Made by a program: the position numbers and the translations under genes. Source: UTCHB3 sp008363265 (GTDB lineage: Bacteria > Bacteroidota > Ignavibacteria > Ignavibacteriales > Ignavibacteriaceae). Taken from it: 64,000 nt of DNA. The notes below the pieces were generated by a model. That model did not search any database. It was given only the letters and a program-made list of their open reading frames with translations, and was not told the origin of the DNA. Position 1 is the first letter of the stretch; the number at the start of each line of letters is the position of its first letter. Positions 16,409-25,812 of this stretch are shown piece by piece. The stretch is from assembly GCA_045863055.1 (NCBI GenBank), contig BTUW01000001.1, forward strand, positions 396,324 through 460,323. The letters are read 5' to 3'.

Positions 16409-18181
16409 TTACTTCATCAGTATCATCTTCCTGGTGGCGGTGAATTTACTTCCGTCAACTCCGTTTGCTTCGAGGGTGTAGAAATAGACACCACTGATCA
16501 AACCGGCGGCATTTACATTGATATTGTAATTTCCGGCGGCCTGATTGTCTGAAAGGACGTTCATCACTTCCTGACCCAACGGATTGTAAATCTTTAAACT
16601 TACCTTTGAATCTACCTTCAGCGAAAAACTGATCGAAGTTGAAGGATTGAACGGATTCGGGTAATTCTGGTTTAACGAATACTCGTTCGGGTTTGAAATA
16701 TCCACTTCCACAACTTTCGAATAAGCACTGGTTCCGTCCAGATCGATCTGATTCAACCTGTAGTAAACCTTACCGGCAGAAATGTTGGCATCTGTGAACG
16801 AGTAGCTGTGTGTGCTGGTCGAAGTGCCGTTTCCGTTAACGAATCCGATCTTCTCCCAGTTTTCGCCCGTTCTCTTCTCAACAGAAAACCCGTGGTTGTT
16901 GGTTTCGGTCGCGGTCGACCAGTCAAGAATCACTTTGTTACCGTAAACGCCGGCCTGAAATGAAGTAAGTTCAACCGGAACCACATTCGATGAATTCCAG
17001 TAAACCTTGTTTCCGGTACCCGTTTCGGCTTCATATGCCACACCGGTTCCGTTGTAGAACGGGAGTTCCACGGTTATCGGTTTGCAGTTATCGGTCGAGT
17101 AGAAAGCAGGAGCACCATTTACATGCAGGAATGGCTGGAATGTCGCGCCATCCTGAAGTGCAGACCCGAACATGATCTTGTCAGTAACTGATGTTGCCGG
17201 ACCCGCCTGCGCGCTGTCGGCATGATAAACCATGCTGAATCCGCCTCCGGCAGGTTTTTTGGCGGAAATATCAAATCCGTACTGATTTACTGTTTCGTCA
17301 GGACTGATCCTGAATTCAGCCCCGTATGTTAGGCCGCCATCAGTACTCTTCCGTGCCCAGAGCTGCGAACTTCCATCAAGCTTGGTATAAACGAACCACG
17401 CGACACCATTTCCGCCAACCGTTTTATACTGGTATTTGGGGAGTGTCGAGGTTGCAATATCCTGAAATGTTGCCGAGGCGAGCGTTCCCGGGGCTGTCTC
17501 ACGATATCTGACCGCCCTGATAACAGATGTGGCGGTATCTGCGAGTATGGGACCAATGTAGTTAATGAAAAGCGTATCCCCGCTCACTGATTTCGTCATA
17601 ACCGGCATGGCAGCCGAAGAACTTATGTTTCCTCTGAATCCCCAATTCATGCCGTAGTCAACCGATCCATATCTTACCAGGGAGTTATTGGCAAGGGAAT
17701 CGAGAAATACATACATCGAGTTCGTGGAAGATATCTCCGCATCGAACGACCTGTACCCGCCCGTGGCATGTATTTGGTAGATCCAAGATGAATTGACATT
17801 CCAGAAATACACTGTGTTATTGACCTGGAAAAAGCAGTAAACCGAGTCAAGAGAGTTCTTTACAAGTTTGATCTTCTCATAGTGTGCACGGTCGCTCACG
17901 CCCGCAAGAGAAAACCATGTCACTCCCCCATCGGTCGATTTTCTTACGACAAGACCCAGGTTCAGCGTTGAGAGGGTATCGTTGATGGCAATGTAAATAT
18001 CGCCGTTCGATGTCTGTACCCCCGACATCATGCCGGCAGGTTTGTAATTGAGAACGACATAATCAGTACCCCACTCATTCTGGTTTCCTGAAGCGTATAC
18101 AGGTTTCTCAACCTTCATATTCTGGGAAAATCCAATGAATGAGAGGGCACAAAAAAGAAGAAATGTGGAAATATAGCGCAT
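16409..18181 (-). CDS. Secreted BNR/sialidase-fold-like protein with T9SS sorting domain
   Basis: A 590-residue exported protein starting at ATG 18181, where a signal peptide follows directly (MRYISTFLLFCALSFIGFSQ); the earlier ATG at 18256 would place it internally. The middle has Asp-box-like repeats (VRKSTDGGVTWFSL, ARKSTDGGLTYGAEF) as in BNR/beta-propeller proteins. Near residue 410 a domain with VELTSFQAG, WSTATETNNHGFSVEKR and YRLNQIDLDGTSAYSKVVEV follows. The C-terminus carries NYPNPFNPSTSISFSL and GVYFYTLEA with TRKMILMK, the type-A T9SS sorting domain. The ligand or substrate is unknown. Confidence 0.85.
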   Translation of the reverse strand: MRYISTFLLFCALSFIGFSQNMKVEKPVYASGNQNEWGTDYVVLNYKPAGMMSGVQTSNGDIYIAINDTLSTLNLGLVVRKSTDGGVTWFSLAGVSDRAHYEKIKLVKNSLDSVYCFFQVNNTVYFWNVNSSWIYQIHATGGYRSFDAEISSTNSMYVFLDSLANNSLVRYGSVDYGMNWGFRGNISSSAAMPVMTKSVSGDTLFINYIGPILADTATSVIRAVRYRETAPGTLASATFQDIATSTLPKYQYKTVGGNGVAWFVYTKLDGSSQLWARKSTDGGLTYGAEFRISPDETVNQYGFDISAKKPAGGGFSMVYHADSAQAGPATSVTDKIMFGSALQDGATFQPFLHVNGAPAFYSTDNCKPITVELPFYNGTGVAYEAETGTGNKVYWNSSNVVPVELTSFQAGVYGNKVILDWSTATETNNHGFSVEKRTGENWEKIGFVNGNGTSTSTHSYSFTDANISAGKVYYRLNQIDLDGTSAYSKVVEVDISNPNEYSLNQNYPNPFNPSTSISFSLKVDSKVSLKIYNPLGQEVMNVLSDNQAAGNYNINVNAAGLISGVYFYTLEANGVDGSKFTATRKMILMK

Positions 18182-18353
18182 TTTTATCTCGCTGATGGAT
18201 GATGAATGAACGATTAAATAAATTTTCAATAACTTTAAATAAAATACATTAATCAAATGACTTATGCAACGGGGTTATTCGAAGAAATTATTATTTTCAG
18301 GAGGGGGCGATCACAGGTGCATCACTGCGCCGCGGGCGGACCAAACACTCCTC

Positions 18354-18383
18354 TTGACTCATATTACTCAAAATCCTTATTTT
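18354..18383 (+). promoter_or_regulatory. Sigma70-like promoter of a candidate small RNA
   Basis: TTGACT (18354-18359) and TATTTT (18378-18383) are separated by 18 bp. The predicted start near 18390 immediately precedes a perfect hairpin and, 60 bp later, a terminator. No protein-coding gene follows on this strand. Confidence 0.4.
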
Positions 18384-18389
18384 AGCATT

Positions 18390-18459
18390 GTCAATAGGAA
18401 ACTATTGGCTCCCATTGGCCCCGTTGTACCTTAGCCCGGCGCATACGGGGCTTTTTTTT
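18390..18459 (+). ncRNA. Candidate small RNA of about 70 nt
   Basis: CAATAG-GAAA-CTATTG (18392-18407) forms a 6-bp stem with a GAAA loop. It is followed by GGCCCCGT (18417-18424) pairing with ACGGGGC (18445-18451) and seven to eight T residues, a Rho-independent terminator. Both flanking genes are on the minus strand, so this plus-strand terminator belongs to no visible protein gene. The family was not recognised; it does not match the features I know of SRP RNA, 6S RNA or common riboswitches. Confidence 0.4.
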
Positions 18460-18973
18460 ATACTGCCCGGCACCCTGATGATTTAACAATCAATGTTTAA
18501 CTTTTTCGGGCTTGGTCGCCGGCAGTGGATCAGGGTGGAGATTTAAATATGAATCGTTATTTCCCTACCGACATTTCGCCCCTGCAGGGCGATTCACGGA
18601 TGATCATTCGTGTTTTACCCTACCCCTGTTAAACCCCTGACGGGGTTAGGGTCCAGCTTCGCTGGATCGCGAGCCGGGATGTTCGAAGAATCCGAGTGGG
18701 GCTGCACCACAAAGTGATTGATGGAGGTGCGTTTCAATCCCCGTGCTGACGCACGGGGCTACCGTATGTCGCCCGCCGAAGGCGGGCTGATCCTGTGAAT
18801 CCTCTAATCCGGTAAATCTTGATTCAGACGATTACCATATATCGCCCGTCATAGCGGACTGATCCCGCGGAAATCCGCGTTATCTGCGTCATCCGCGGTC
18901 TATCAAAAACTCCGGATGGCACCACACCATACCCCAATCCGCCGCGGCGGACTAAACCCTCCACCCTAAATTA
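18460..18973. other. Intergenic region without a gene
   Basis: No coding frame with recognisable content. It holds short palindromes (CCCCTGACGGGG-like at about 18633, CCCGCCGAAGGCGGG near 18771, ATCCGCCGCGGCGGA near 18940) and stretches such as AATCCGCGTTATCTGCG that recur in other gaps of this window. Confidence 0.6.
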
Positions 18974-20455
18974 CTACTCGTGAAAAACCTTCTCCCCGAT
19001 CTCGCATTCCTCGCATTTGTCTTTGGAGCATTTGTTGCGGAAGAGCTCGAGCATTCCCTGGTAAATGAGGGGGCCGTGCTTGTGCTCATCGAGTTTGAGG
19101 GCTTCTGAGATTTCGGAGACGAGTGAATTGTCGATCTCCATCTCAACTTCGCTGAAGAGGCGTAGGGTTTTTGAGGCGAACTTGTGCTTCCCGAACATCT
19201 CATAGTAGATGTAGAGGATCGGCAGCACCACATTGAGAACTATCTCATCAGCGCGGCTTTTACCGATAAAGAACTTGATGTGGGGCTTGGCCTCAACATC
19301 GAACATGTAGTGCCGGCTCCAGTAACCGTGCCCTTTCGCGACGAACAGACTCCGCATGCAGAGCTTCAAAAGATCAAGTTTCTGGATCTCCACGAATTTA
19401 CGGTGGAGATGGCTGATAAGGTTGTGGTTAAGTATCTCGTTCATCAGACGGATACCCCCGGCGATCCTCACGGGCGGGTAGTTCTGCGGTCTCATCCGGT
19501 AGAACGACCAGTCATCCTCGTGGAATGTCCTGCCGTCGTAAGTGTCGGCGAGTTTGCTCCAGGTCTCATGCAGCGATCTCAGGTAGCCGGAAGTTTCTTC
19601 CGACTTCCCTTTCGGCTCCATCGCGAGCAGCCCGGAGACGTGAAAAAACATCGCTTCGGCATTGTGAAAAAATTCGGCATCCGCACCGAGATTACGGAGA
19701 TGCTTCAGTTCAACCGCGCGGGAGAGTCTCGTCATTATCTCCTTGTTCCGCGAATAGCCGAGGGCTTCAAATATGCCTTCGTAGAAGAGCTGGATCCAAA
19801 CGTCTTTCCGGTTCAGTTCCTTGTGCGTCAGCTTTTTCTCGAGGTACTCCAGCGGCACATCGTAACCATGCTCGGGCTCCGCGATCTTCATCTCTTCAAG
19901 GTAAAGTATCTCCTTCATCCTGTAGGCGAAGCGTTCACATTTCCGTTTGAACCGCTCGATCCCAAGTTTTTTAAGGAATTCGAGCTTCTCCTCCTCAGTA
20001 ACCAGTTTGGTTAACTGCTTGCAGGATATCTTGTTGATGGAGTCGAGCCGGTGATTGGCGATCTGCTTCCGGAGCGCGGCGCTAAGGGTGTCGTCTATGA
20101 AGTTGATCACACTGATAGAGTGTATCTTGCGGCCATCTTTGGTGGTAACGAAATTTCTTTTGTCGGAGTCGTCAAGAATAACATGAAGCACCACTTTGTT
20201 GAACTTGGGGTTCTTTATGTGGCCGTGATTCTTCCAGTCGTTATGAAAATTATCTATCTCAATATCACCAACAAAAGTAAGATTCCCGATCTGAATACGG
20301 GCATTCCTGAAGTCGGGTCCGCCAAGTTCAGTGGATTCAATACCGCGGTCGAGGACGACCACCTTCTCACCGTCGCAGGTTTCGATCTCGCTCTTGAATT
20401 CCTGGTTCTTCCAGATCTCGTAGATAAGTTTCTCGGGTAATGCCGATGTTTTCAT
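18974..20455 (-). CDS. DUF2851 family protein
   Basis: A 493-residue cytosolic protein of the DUF2851 family, which is characteristic of Bacteroidota; no activity is established to my knowledge. The N-terminal stretch ELGGPDFRNARIQIGNLTFVGDIEI, then FHNDWKNHGHIKNPKFNKVVLHVILDD, is the recognisable core and resembles a nuclease-like fold. The C-terminus has a cysteine cluster CSKDKCEECEIGEKVFHE that could bind a metal. The ribosome-binding site CCGGAG precedes the ATG, and an 8-bp inverted repeat lies just upstream. Confidence 0.8.
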   Translation of the reverse strand: MKTSALPEKLIYEIWKNQEFKSEIETCDGEKVVVLDRGIESTELGGPDFRNARIQIGNLTFVGDIEIDNFHNDWKNHGHIKNPKFNKVVLHVILDDSDKRNFVTTKDGRKIHSISVINFIDDTLSAALRKQIANHRLDSINKISCKQLTKLVTEEEKLEFLKKLGIERFKRKCERFAYRMKEILYLEEMKIAEPEHGYDVPLEYLEKKLTHKELNRKDVWIQLFYEGIFEALGYSRNKEIMTRLSRAVELKHLRNLGADAEFFHNAEAMFFHVSGLLAMEPKGKSEETSGYLRSLHETWSKLADTYDGRTFHEDDWSFYRMRPQNYPPVRIAGGIRLMNEILNHNLISHLHRKFVEIQKLDLLKLCMRSLFVAKGHGYWSRHYMFDVEAKPHIKFFIGKSRADEIVLNVVLPILYIYYEMFGKHKFASKTLRLFSEVEMEIDNSLVSEISEALKLDEHKHGPLIYQGMLELFRNKCSKDKCEECEIGEKVFHE

Positions 20456-20473
20456 TCTTTCTCCGGTAATAAT

Positions 20474-20495
20474 GATAATAGTTTTTACTATTATC
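20474..20495. promoter_or_regulatory. Inverted repeat upstream of the DUF2851 gene
   Basis: GATAATAG - 6 bp - CTATTATC is a perfect 8-bp dyad 19 bp upstream of the start at 20455. It could be an operator or an mRNA leader hairpin; no factor can be named. Confidence 0.35.
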
Positions 20496-20600
20496 TTTCA
20501 ATATTTAGAATAAATTCCCACTTTAGAGAATAGAAAGTTGATCTCTGACAACTGATTTTCCGGGTTGGATCAGACCTTTGTAACCGGTTCGCGTCTGTTG

Positions 20601-21407
20601 TCAGGCAGTCTGACTGTTCAATACTCTTAATTCGTTCGCGGCAGCTTCGGCAAAACCGGTGCCCGGAGAGGCATAAATAACGTTTCTGCTTGAATTTATC
20701 AGGAAACGTGAATGCCCGGCCGAACGAAAGACCGAACTGATCTCACTCGCGCTCCCTCCCTGAGCCCCCACTCCGGGCAAAAGGATGAAATTATCCTTGA
20801 GCTCCGCGATATCGTTTTCGAGATCGGTCTTGTTAGTAGCTCCAAAAACCATGCCAAGATTTTCCGCGGGATACCACGATCTCAGCCTCCGCAACACCTC
20901 CCTGTATAGAGGGCCTCCCGTGCTCAGCTCCAGCTTCTCAAAATCCCTGGAACCGGGATTTGAGGTGAGGACGAGGACGAAATTTATCCGGTCGCTGAAC
21001 GCGAAGAAGGGATCGAGCGAGTCTTTTCCCATATAGGGGGCGAGGGTCGAGCAGTCGAATCCGTAAATGTTGAAAATGGCGTTCGCGTACATGGTTGAAG
21101 TGTTGCCGATATCCCCCCTTTTGGCGTCACCAATAACTGCAACTGCGGGATCAAGGCTGCGGATCAGTTCAACGGTCCGTCTCATCGCCTCCATCCCTTC
21201 CGGTCCGTGACACTCGTAAAACGCGAAATTAAGCTTGTATGCAGCGGCATCCTGAATTGTCGCCTCAACTATCCCTTTGTTGAAGAGGTAGATCGCGTCA
21301 GTTTCATTTTTCAGGTGCGCGGGTATCTTCGCGGGGTCGGTGTCGAGCCCGACACAGATGTGTTTTCCTTGCGAAAACTTAAGATCGAGTTTTTCAGCGG
21401 CCTTCAT
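20601..21407 (-). CDS. pyrF: Orotidine 5'-phosphate decarboxylase
   Basis: Last step of UMP synthesis, OMP to UMP plus CO2, in the cytosol. The 268-residue sequence shows VGLDTDPAKIP, the catalytic loop IGDAKRGDIGNTS (Asp-Lys-x-x-Asp) and LLPGVGAQGGS for phosphate binding. The length and the GDAKRGDIGNT form identify the longer type-2 subfamily. It follows rodA on the same strand with 9 bp between, so pyrimidine synthesis is linked to the cell-shape operon here; pyrG lies further upstream on the same strand. Confidence 0.95.
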   Translation of the reverse strand: MKAAEKLDLKFSQGKHICVGLDTDPAKIPAHLKNETDAIYLFNKGIVEATIQDAAAYKLNFAFYECHGPEGMEAMRRTVELIRSLDPAVAVIGDAKRGDIGNTSTMYANAIFNIYGFDCSTLAPYMGKDSLDPFFAFSDRINFVLVLTSNPGSRDFEKLELSTGGPLYREVLRRLRSWYPAENLGMVFGATNKTDLENDIAELKDNFILLPGVGAQGGSASEISSVFRSAGHSRFLINSSRNVIYASPGTGFAEAAANELRVLNSQTA

Positions 21408-21416
21408 ATCCGGCTC

Positions 21417-22646
21417 CTATGTAAGCATCTGACGGCTCCGGTAGATGTTATACACGATGCCGAGCATGATAAAATTGGAAAGAAGTGACGAACCCCCGTA
21501 ACTGACGAATGGAAGCGGTATACCGATAACGGGCATTATCCCCAATACCATCCCGATATTGATCGCGAAATGGACGGTAAAGATCGAGAGAATACCGACC
21601 ACAACAAGACTGAGGAACTGGTTCCTGATCTCTGTGGCTATCTTCAGCATTCGAAGGAATATCACCATGAACATCACCAGGATCAGCATGGTACCAACAA
21701 AACCGAACTCTTCACCGATAACACAAAATATAAAATCCGACCATTGCTCCGGGATGAACTGCAACTGGGTCTGGTTCCCCGACATGAATCCCTTCCCCGT
21801 CAGACCTCCCGAGCCGATGGCTATCTGCGCCTGAATGGCATTGTAACCGGCACCGAGCGGGTCGGCGTTCGGATCCACGAATGAGAGTATCCTCTTTTTC
21901 TGGTGTGGACTCAGAATGTCGAACAGGTATTTCACGAAAAATGCCGAGGCGAAGTTAACCCCCAGAAGGGCTGTGGTTATGAAGATGTTCTTCTTGAAAG
22001 TGAAAAGGAATGCCGCCACTATAACAAAAGCACCCGCTATATACCAAGGGCCGAACAGGGATGCAACCATCACCAAAGGGGGGGCGAGAACAACAAAAAG
22101 TCCGAATGTGCTTATTCCGCGCCAGAAAAGAAGGGCGAGCATCATCCCGAAATAGACGAGGGAGCTACCCAGATCAGGCTGGAGCATAATAAGTGCAACA
22201 GGAAAGAGGCCGATCGCGAGGTACTTCAGAATTGTCTTAATGTCGTCGAGGTCATTCCCCTTTTCATCGAGAAATGCCGCGAGGGCCAGAAGAGTGGCGA
22301 TCTTCGAGAACTCCGCGGGCTGAAGGTTCAGGGGTCCGAGTACGATCCAGGCTTTCGCCCCGTTGATCGTCTTGCCAAGCACGAGCACGGCCAGAAGGAG
22401 AAAAATACTCAACCCGTATCCCCACGGTACCGCGGTTCTTATCAGTGTGGTCGGGAGAAAATAGATAACCGTAAAGAGGATTCCCGAGAGTGCCAGGGCG
22501 AACAGCTGCTTCTCGAAGTTGTTCCTGACCTGGAAGACGTTCTGAGTGGAGCTGTAGATGGCAAGCAACCCGAAAACGAGGAGAAATGCCACTGCCGAAA
22601 TAATTATAAAATCGAACCTGCTGGTAAGTTTACCGCCTAATTTCAT
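21417..22646 (-). CDS. rodA: Rod-shape glycosyltransferase RodA (SEDS family)
   Basis: SEDS-family peptidoglycan polymerase of the elongasome, partner of PBP2. The 409-residue protein has about ten membrane segments. Diagnostic stretches are NGAKAWIVLGPLNLQPAEFSKIA, LMLQPDLGSSLVYF (catalytic-Asp region), QSQIAIGSGG-like (here QAQIAIGSGGLTGKGF), FIPEQWSDFIFCVIGEEFGF and GIPLPFVSYGGSSL near the end. The ATG overlaps the mrdA stop by one base, so the two are translationally coupled. Confidence 0.95.
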   Translation of the reverse strand: MKLGGKLTSRFDFIIISAVAFLLVFGLLAIYSSTQNVFQVRNNFEKQLFALALSGILFTVIYFLPTTLIRTAVPWGYGLSIFLLLAVLVLGKTINGAKAWIVLGPLNLQPAEFSKIATLLALAAFLDEKGNDLDDIKTILKYLAIGLFPVALIMLQPDLGSSLVYFGMMLALLFWRGISTFGLFVVLAPPLVMVASLFGPWYIAGAFVIVAAFLFTFKKNIFITTALLGVNFASAFFVKYLFDILSPHQKKRILSFVDPNADPLGAGYNAIQAQIAIGSGGLTGKGFMSGNQTQLQFIPEQWSDFIFCVIGEEFGFVGTMLILVMFMVIFLRMLKIATEIRNQFLSLVVVGILSIFTVHFAINIGMVLGIMPVIGIPLPFVSYGGSSLLSNFIMLGIVYNIYRSRQMLT

Positions 22647-24478
22647 CAGCGACCCTCCTCGATAAGGGTCAGAAGCCGGGTGGTATCGTCTTCACGGTTC
22701 TTTTCTTCCTTCTTCTCTTTCTTTTCCGGTTTGATGGTGCCGGTCGATCTGAGATATGAAAGAATAACACGCTCTGCCACAGGTGCCGCCACATCGGAAC
22801 CATAACCCGCGTTTTCGAAAAGTACCGCGACCGCGATCTTCGGCTTGTCATACGGCGCGAAACCAACGAACAGCGAGTGGTTTCTTCCATGGACGTTCTG
22901 CACCGTTCCGGTCTTTCCGGCGATCACCACTTCGTTCGTCCTGATGTTCTTCGCGGTACCGCCGCCGCCGTTAACCACGAGCCACATCCCCTTCTTGATT
23001 ATGGCCACGTTCCGCGGGTTTACCCCTGTATTTATCTCTTCAAACTGGAAAGGGATGAACTTCCTCTTCTCATCAAGGTAGCCCTTCACAAGATGGGGCA
23101 CGAATGTTTTTCCGTTGTTCGCGATCAGCGCGGTCATCAGCGCAAGTTGAAGTGGCGTCATGCTTACCTCTCCCTGCCCGATACCAACGCTTACGAGTAT
23201 ACCTTTGGGCCACGATTTCCCGTAAACCTTTTCATAGTATTCAGTTGAGGGGATCAAACCTTTCGATTCCTCGAGGAGATCAACTCCTGTTTTGGTACCC
23301 ACACGGAATTTCTTCGCGAATTCGTTGAGCCTGTCAACTCCGATATCGAAGATAAGTTTGTAGAAAAAGACGTTGCACGACCCCTCAAGCGCCCTGTAAA
23401 CAGTGGTTGCGCCGTGTGAACCGTGACACTTAAAGGTACGGTTACCATAGGTGTAGGATCCGGGACAGTAAATGGTGCTGTTCTGGTTGATGATACCAAG
23501 TTCAAGTGCCGCCAGCGATACCAAAACCTTGAATGTGGAGCCGGGTGAGTGGGTCGACATGGTGGCCCGGTTGAACTGCGGCCTCAACGGATTTGAGATC
23601 AGCCCGCGCATGTAGTCGGCCGGGGTTATATCGGAAAACTTGCTGAGATCGTAGTCGGGCGCGCTGCTGAATGCCAGAATCTCGCCTGAAGAGGGCTCGA
23701 TCGCAACAATGGCACCACTTCTCCCCCTCATTACCGCTTCAGCGGTGGCCTGCGCTGCTGAATCGAGCGAGAGAACGAGGTCTTTACCCTTTTTGGATGA
23801 CCTGTCTGCGGAACCGTCTTTGTAACGACCGATCTTTTTACGGGCGGCATTCACGAGGATGTAGTTGTAACCCTTTTCACCACGGAGGTACTTCTCGTAG
23901 CTCTTTTCGATGCCGTTCATCCCGATGTTGTCGCCGAGGGTGTAGAAACTGTCTTTCTTCAGGTCACCTTCGGTGGTTTCCTTCAGATAACCGAGAACGT
24001 GAGCCGCGGAGAAAGCCCCCGTGTAACCCCGCTTGATCTCGATGATATAGTCGACGCCCGGGAACCGCTCAGAGTTCTCTTCAAGCCATCCGATCTGCTC
24101 GAAACCGGCACCCTTCTTGATCTTTATCGCCTGATATTTGCCGTATTTCTTGTGTTTTTTAAGAATCCGGGCAATTGTATCCTTCGGCAGTTCAAGAAGT
24201 GCCTCGAGCATCGAATTTTTTGTGGTATCGTACTCCGCGGGGGTTATCCTTACGGTGTACGAAGGGATGTTCTCGACCAATAATTTCTGATTACGGTCGT
24301 AAAGGACACCGCGGAGGGGCATCTGCTCGATCGATTTAATACTGTTGTCGGTCGATTTGTCTTCGAATTTAGTGTTGAAAACTATTTGCATCTGAAATAG
24401 TTTTAAACCGTAAACCAGAAACAACCCAAGTATTATCGCGGCGAGCACAGTCTTTCTTGTTGTAGAAAGTTGTGTCAT
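22646..24478 (-). CDS. mrdA: Penicillin-binding protein 2 (elongation transpeptidase)
   Basis: Class B PBP that cross-links peptidoglycan during side-wall growth. One N-terminal membrane helix is followed by the pedestal domain. The transpeptidase domain has STFK (in HSPGSTFKVLVSL), SCN (in LEGSCNVFFYKL) and KTG (in IAGKTGTVQN), the three active-site motifs. At 610 residues with a charged Lys/Glu-rich tail it is of normal length. It overlaps mreD by 4 bp (ATGA) and rodA by 1 bp. Confidence 0.96.
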   Translation of the reverse strand: MTQLSTTRKTVLAAIILGLFLVYGLKLFQMQIVFNTKFEDKSTDNSIKSIEQMPLRGVLYDRNQKLLVENIPSYTVRITPAEYDTTKNSMLEALLELPKDTIARILKKHKKYGKYQAIKIKKGAGFEQIGWLEENSERFPGVDYIIEIKRGYTGAFSAAHVLGYLKETTEGDLKKDSFYTLGDNIGMNGIEKSYEKYLRGEKGYNYILVNAARKKIGRYKDGSADRSSKKGKDLVLSLDSAAQATAEAVMRGRSGAIVAIEPSSGEILAFSSAPDYDLSKFSDITPADYMRGLISNPLRPQFNRATMSTHSPGSTFKVLVSLAALELGIINQNSTIYCPGSYTYGNRTFKCHGSHGATTVYRALEGSCNVFFYKLIFDIGVDRLNEFAKKFRVGTKTGVDLLEESKGLIPSTEYYEKVYGKSWPKGILVSVGIGQGEVSMTPLQLALMTALIANNGKTFVPHLVKGYLDEKRKFIPFQFEEINTGVNPRNVAIIKKGMWLVVNGGGGTAKNIRTNEVVIAGKTGTVQNVHGRNHSLFVGFAPYDKPKIAVAVLFENAGYGSDVAAPVAERVILSYLRSTGTIKPEKKEKKEEKNREDDTTRLLTLIEEGR

Positions 24479-24981
24479 TCCAGCCAGTCACCTTTTTTTG
24501 TTGGAGTTGCGAAGATCCATATTGCACTTATGAATCCGGTGTAGAGAGCGGGAGTAATTCCCTGTTCAAAAATAAGTCTGAGAAGATTATTATTCAGGTC
24601 GAAATTTGTTACCAGGGCGAAAGTGGACGAATTAATGAACGCGGCAAGAAGGATTATTAAAATGAAACGGTAAGATCTGAGATTTAGATCAAGCCTGTTA
24701 GTGCTGAAATATCCAGCCATGAATCCCGCGAGCGTTTTTGAAAGGGCGGCACTTCCGAGGAGATTACCTGTGACCATGTCGAAAATGAGCCCCGCGCCGA
24801 AGCCGAAAAGCATCCCGGGGATCTGACCTTCACGCACGGAAAAGTAAACCACGAGTATGAGGATCAGATCGGGAACCGCGGTGTCGATTGCGATGAACGG
24901 GACAAAGATCACCTGAATAAAAAGCAGAGGGATCAGGTAAAGTACCGGAAGGAGGAGGAAGAGGTATTTGTTCCGGCTCAT
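24475..24981 (-). CDS. mreD: Rod-shape-determining protein MreD
   Basis: Small inner-membrane protein of the elongasome. The 168 residues form about five hydrophobic segments, with the family pattern DLILILVVYFSVREGQIPGMLFGFGAGLIFD and NSSTFALV. Identification relies on both the hydropathy pattern and its position between mreC and mrdA. Both junctions are 4-bp overlaps. Confidence 0.9.
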   Translation of the reverse strand: MSRNKYLFLLLPVLYLIPLLFIQVIFVPFIAIDTAVPDLILILVVYFSVREGQIPGMLFGFGAGLIFDMVTGNLLGSAALSKTLAGFMAGYFSTNRLDLNLRSYRFILIILLAAFINSSTFALVTNFDLNNNLLRLIFEQGITPALYTGFISAIWIFATPTKKGDWLE

Positions 24982-25811
24982 TTGGTTCTCAGATAGTTCA
25001 GTTCGTACTCATCCACTTTTTTACTTTGGATCATCCGCATGACAAAGACGTTCATCGTTGTATTAAGATCGACGTAAGGCTTTATCAAAAGATCGTTGAA
25101 GAGACCGCTTTCAGGATTCAGCACCTTCTCGACATCACCTACCGGAAGGTTTATCGCTACAAGCGAACTCTGTTCACTTGTTATTACCCTCTCCCCTTTG
25201 GGAAGCTGTAGCGTCTTCGATATCCCCTGCATCACAAGTTCGGTTCCGTTCCACTTTAGAATTCCGGGCGCGCCGGAGTTCATCAGTTTCACGATAAGTT
25301 TAAGGTTAACATTTTTATAGGTTCTTACGATCGCGTGACCGCTTGATGAAGTGTAGACTATCCCCACAAGTCCGTCGTGAGTGATAACAGGCATCCCCTG
25401 CTTCACCGAGTCACTCAAACCCCGGTTGATGGTGAAATTCACCTGATCGCCAAGATACGACTTCGATATCACCTCCGCGGGTATCAATTCGTATGAACTT
25501 GTATCCTGAAAAGCCAGCATCTCCCTCAACTCGTTGTTCTCCAGACCGAACTCCCTCAACTGATTGTTTTCAAGCATCAGTTCTGCATTTCTGCGCCGGA
25601 GTTCTTCATTGTCGGAACGAAGATCGGCGATGAAGTTGAGCTTGCCGAACATCCCGGCCACATATGAAAAAGATGAAAGGGCCAGGCCCCTCAGTTTCTG
25701 AGTGGATTCGTGCTCACTTACCGACATCAGGAGAAATGAAAGGATAACCAGCCCCACCAGTAGAAGGTAGGACCGGAAAGTACGGTAGAGGGTTAAAAGG
25801 AATTGCTTCAT
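24978..25811 (-). CDS. mreC: Rod-shape-determining protein MreC
   Basis: Bitopic elongasome protein that regulates PBP2. An N-terminal membrane helix (about residues 12-30) is followed by a coiled coil (NEELRRRNAELMLENNQLREF) and the beta-domain with VISKSYLGDQVNFTINRGLSDSVKQGMPVITHDGLVGIVY. The 277-residue length is normal. It starts one base downstream of mreB and overlaps mreD. Confidence 0.94.
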   Translation of the reverse strand: MKQFLLTLYRTFRSYLLLVGLVILSFLLMSVSEHESTQKLRGLALSSFSYVAGMFGKLNFIADLRSDNEELRRRNAELMLENNQLREFGLENNELREMLAFQDTSSYELIPAEVISKSYLGDQVNFTINRGLSDSVKQGMPVITHDGLVGIVYTSSSGHAIVRTYKNVNLKLIVKLMNSGAPGILKWNGTELVMQGISKTLQLPKGERVITSEQSSLVAINLPVGDVEKVLNPESGLFNDLLIKPYVDLNTTMNVFVMRMIQSKKVDEYELNYLRTK

Positions 25812-25812
25812 C

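Noticed and set aside
18640..18720. A possible tRNA-like GTTCGAAGAATCC stretch near 18678
   Set aside because: No matching acceptor stem or anticodon arm could be folded by eye.
21903..22640. 245-codon frame antisense to rodA
   Set aside because: Highly charged product without domains, shadow of a membrane-protein gene.
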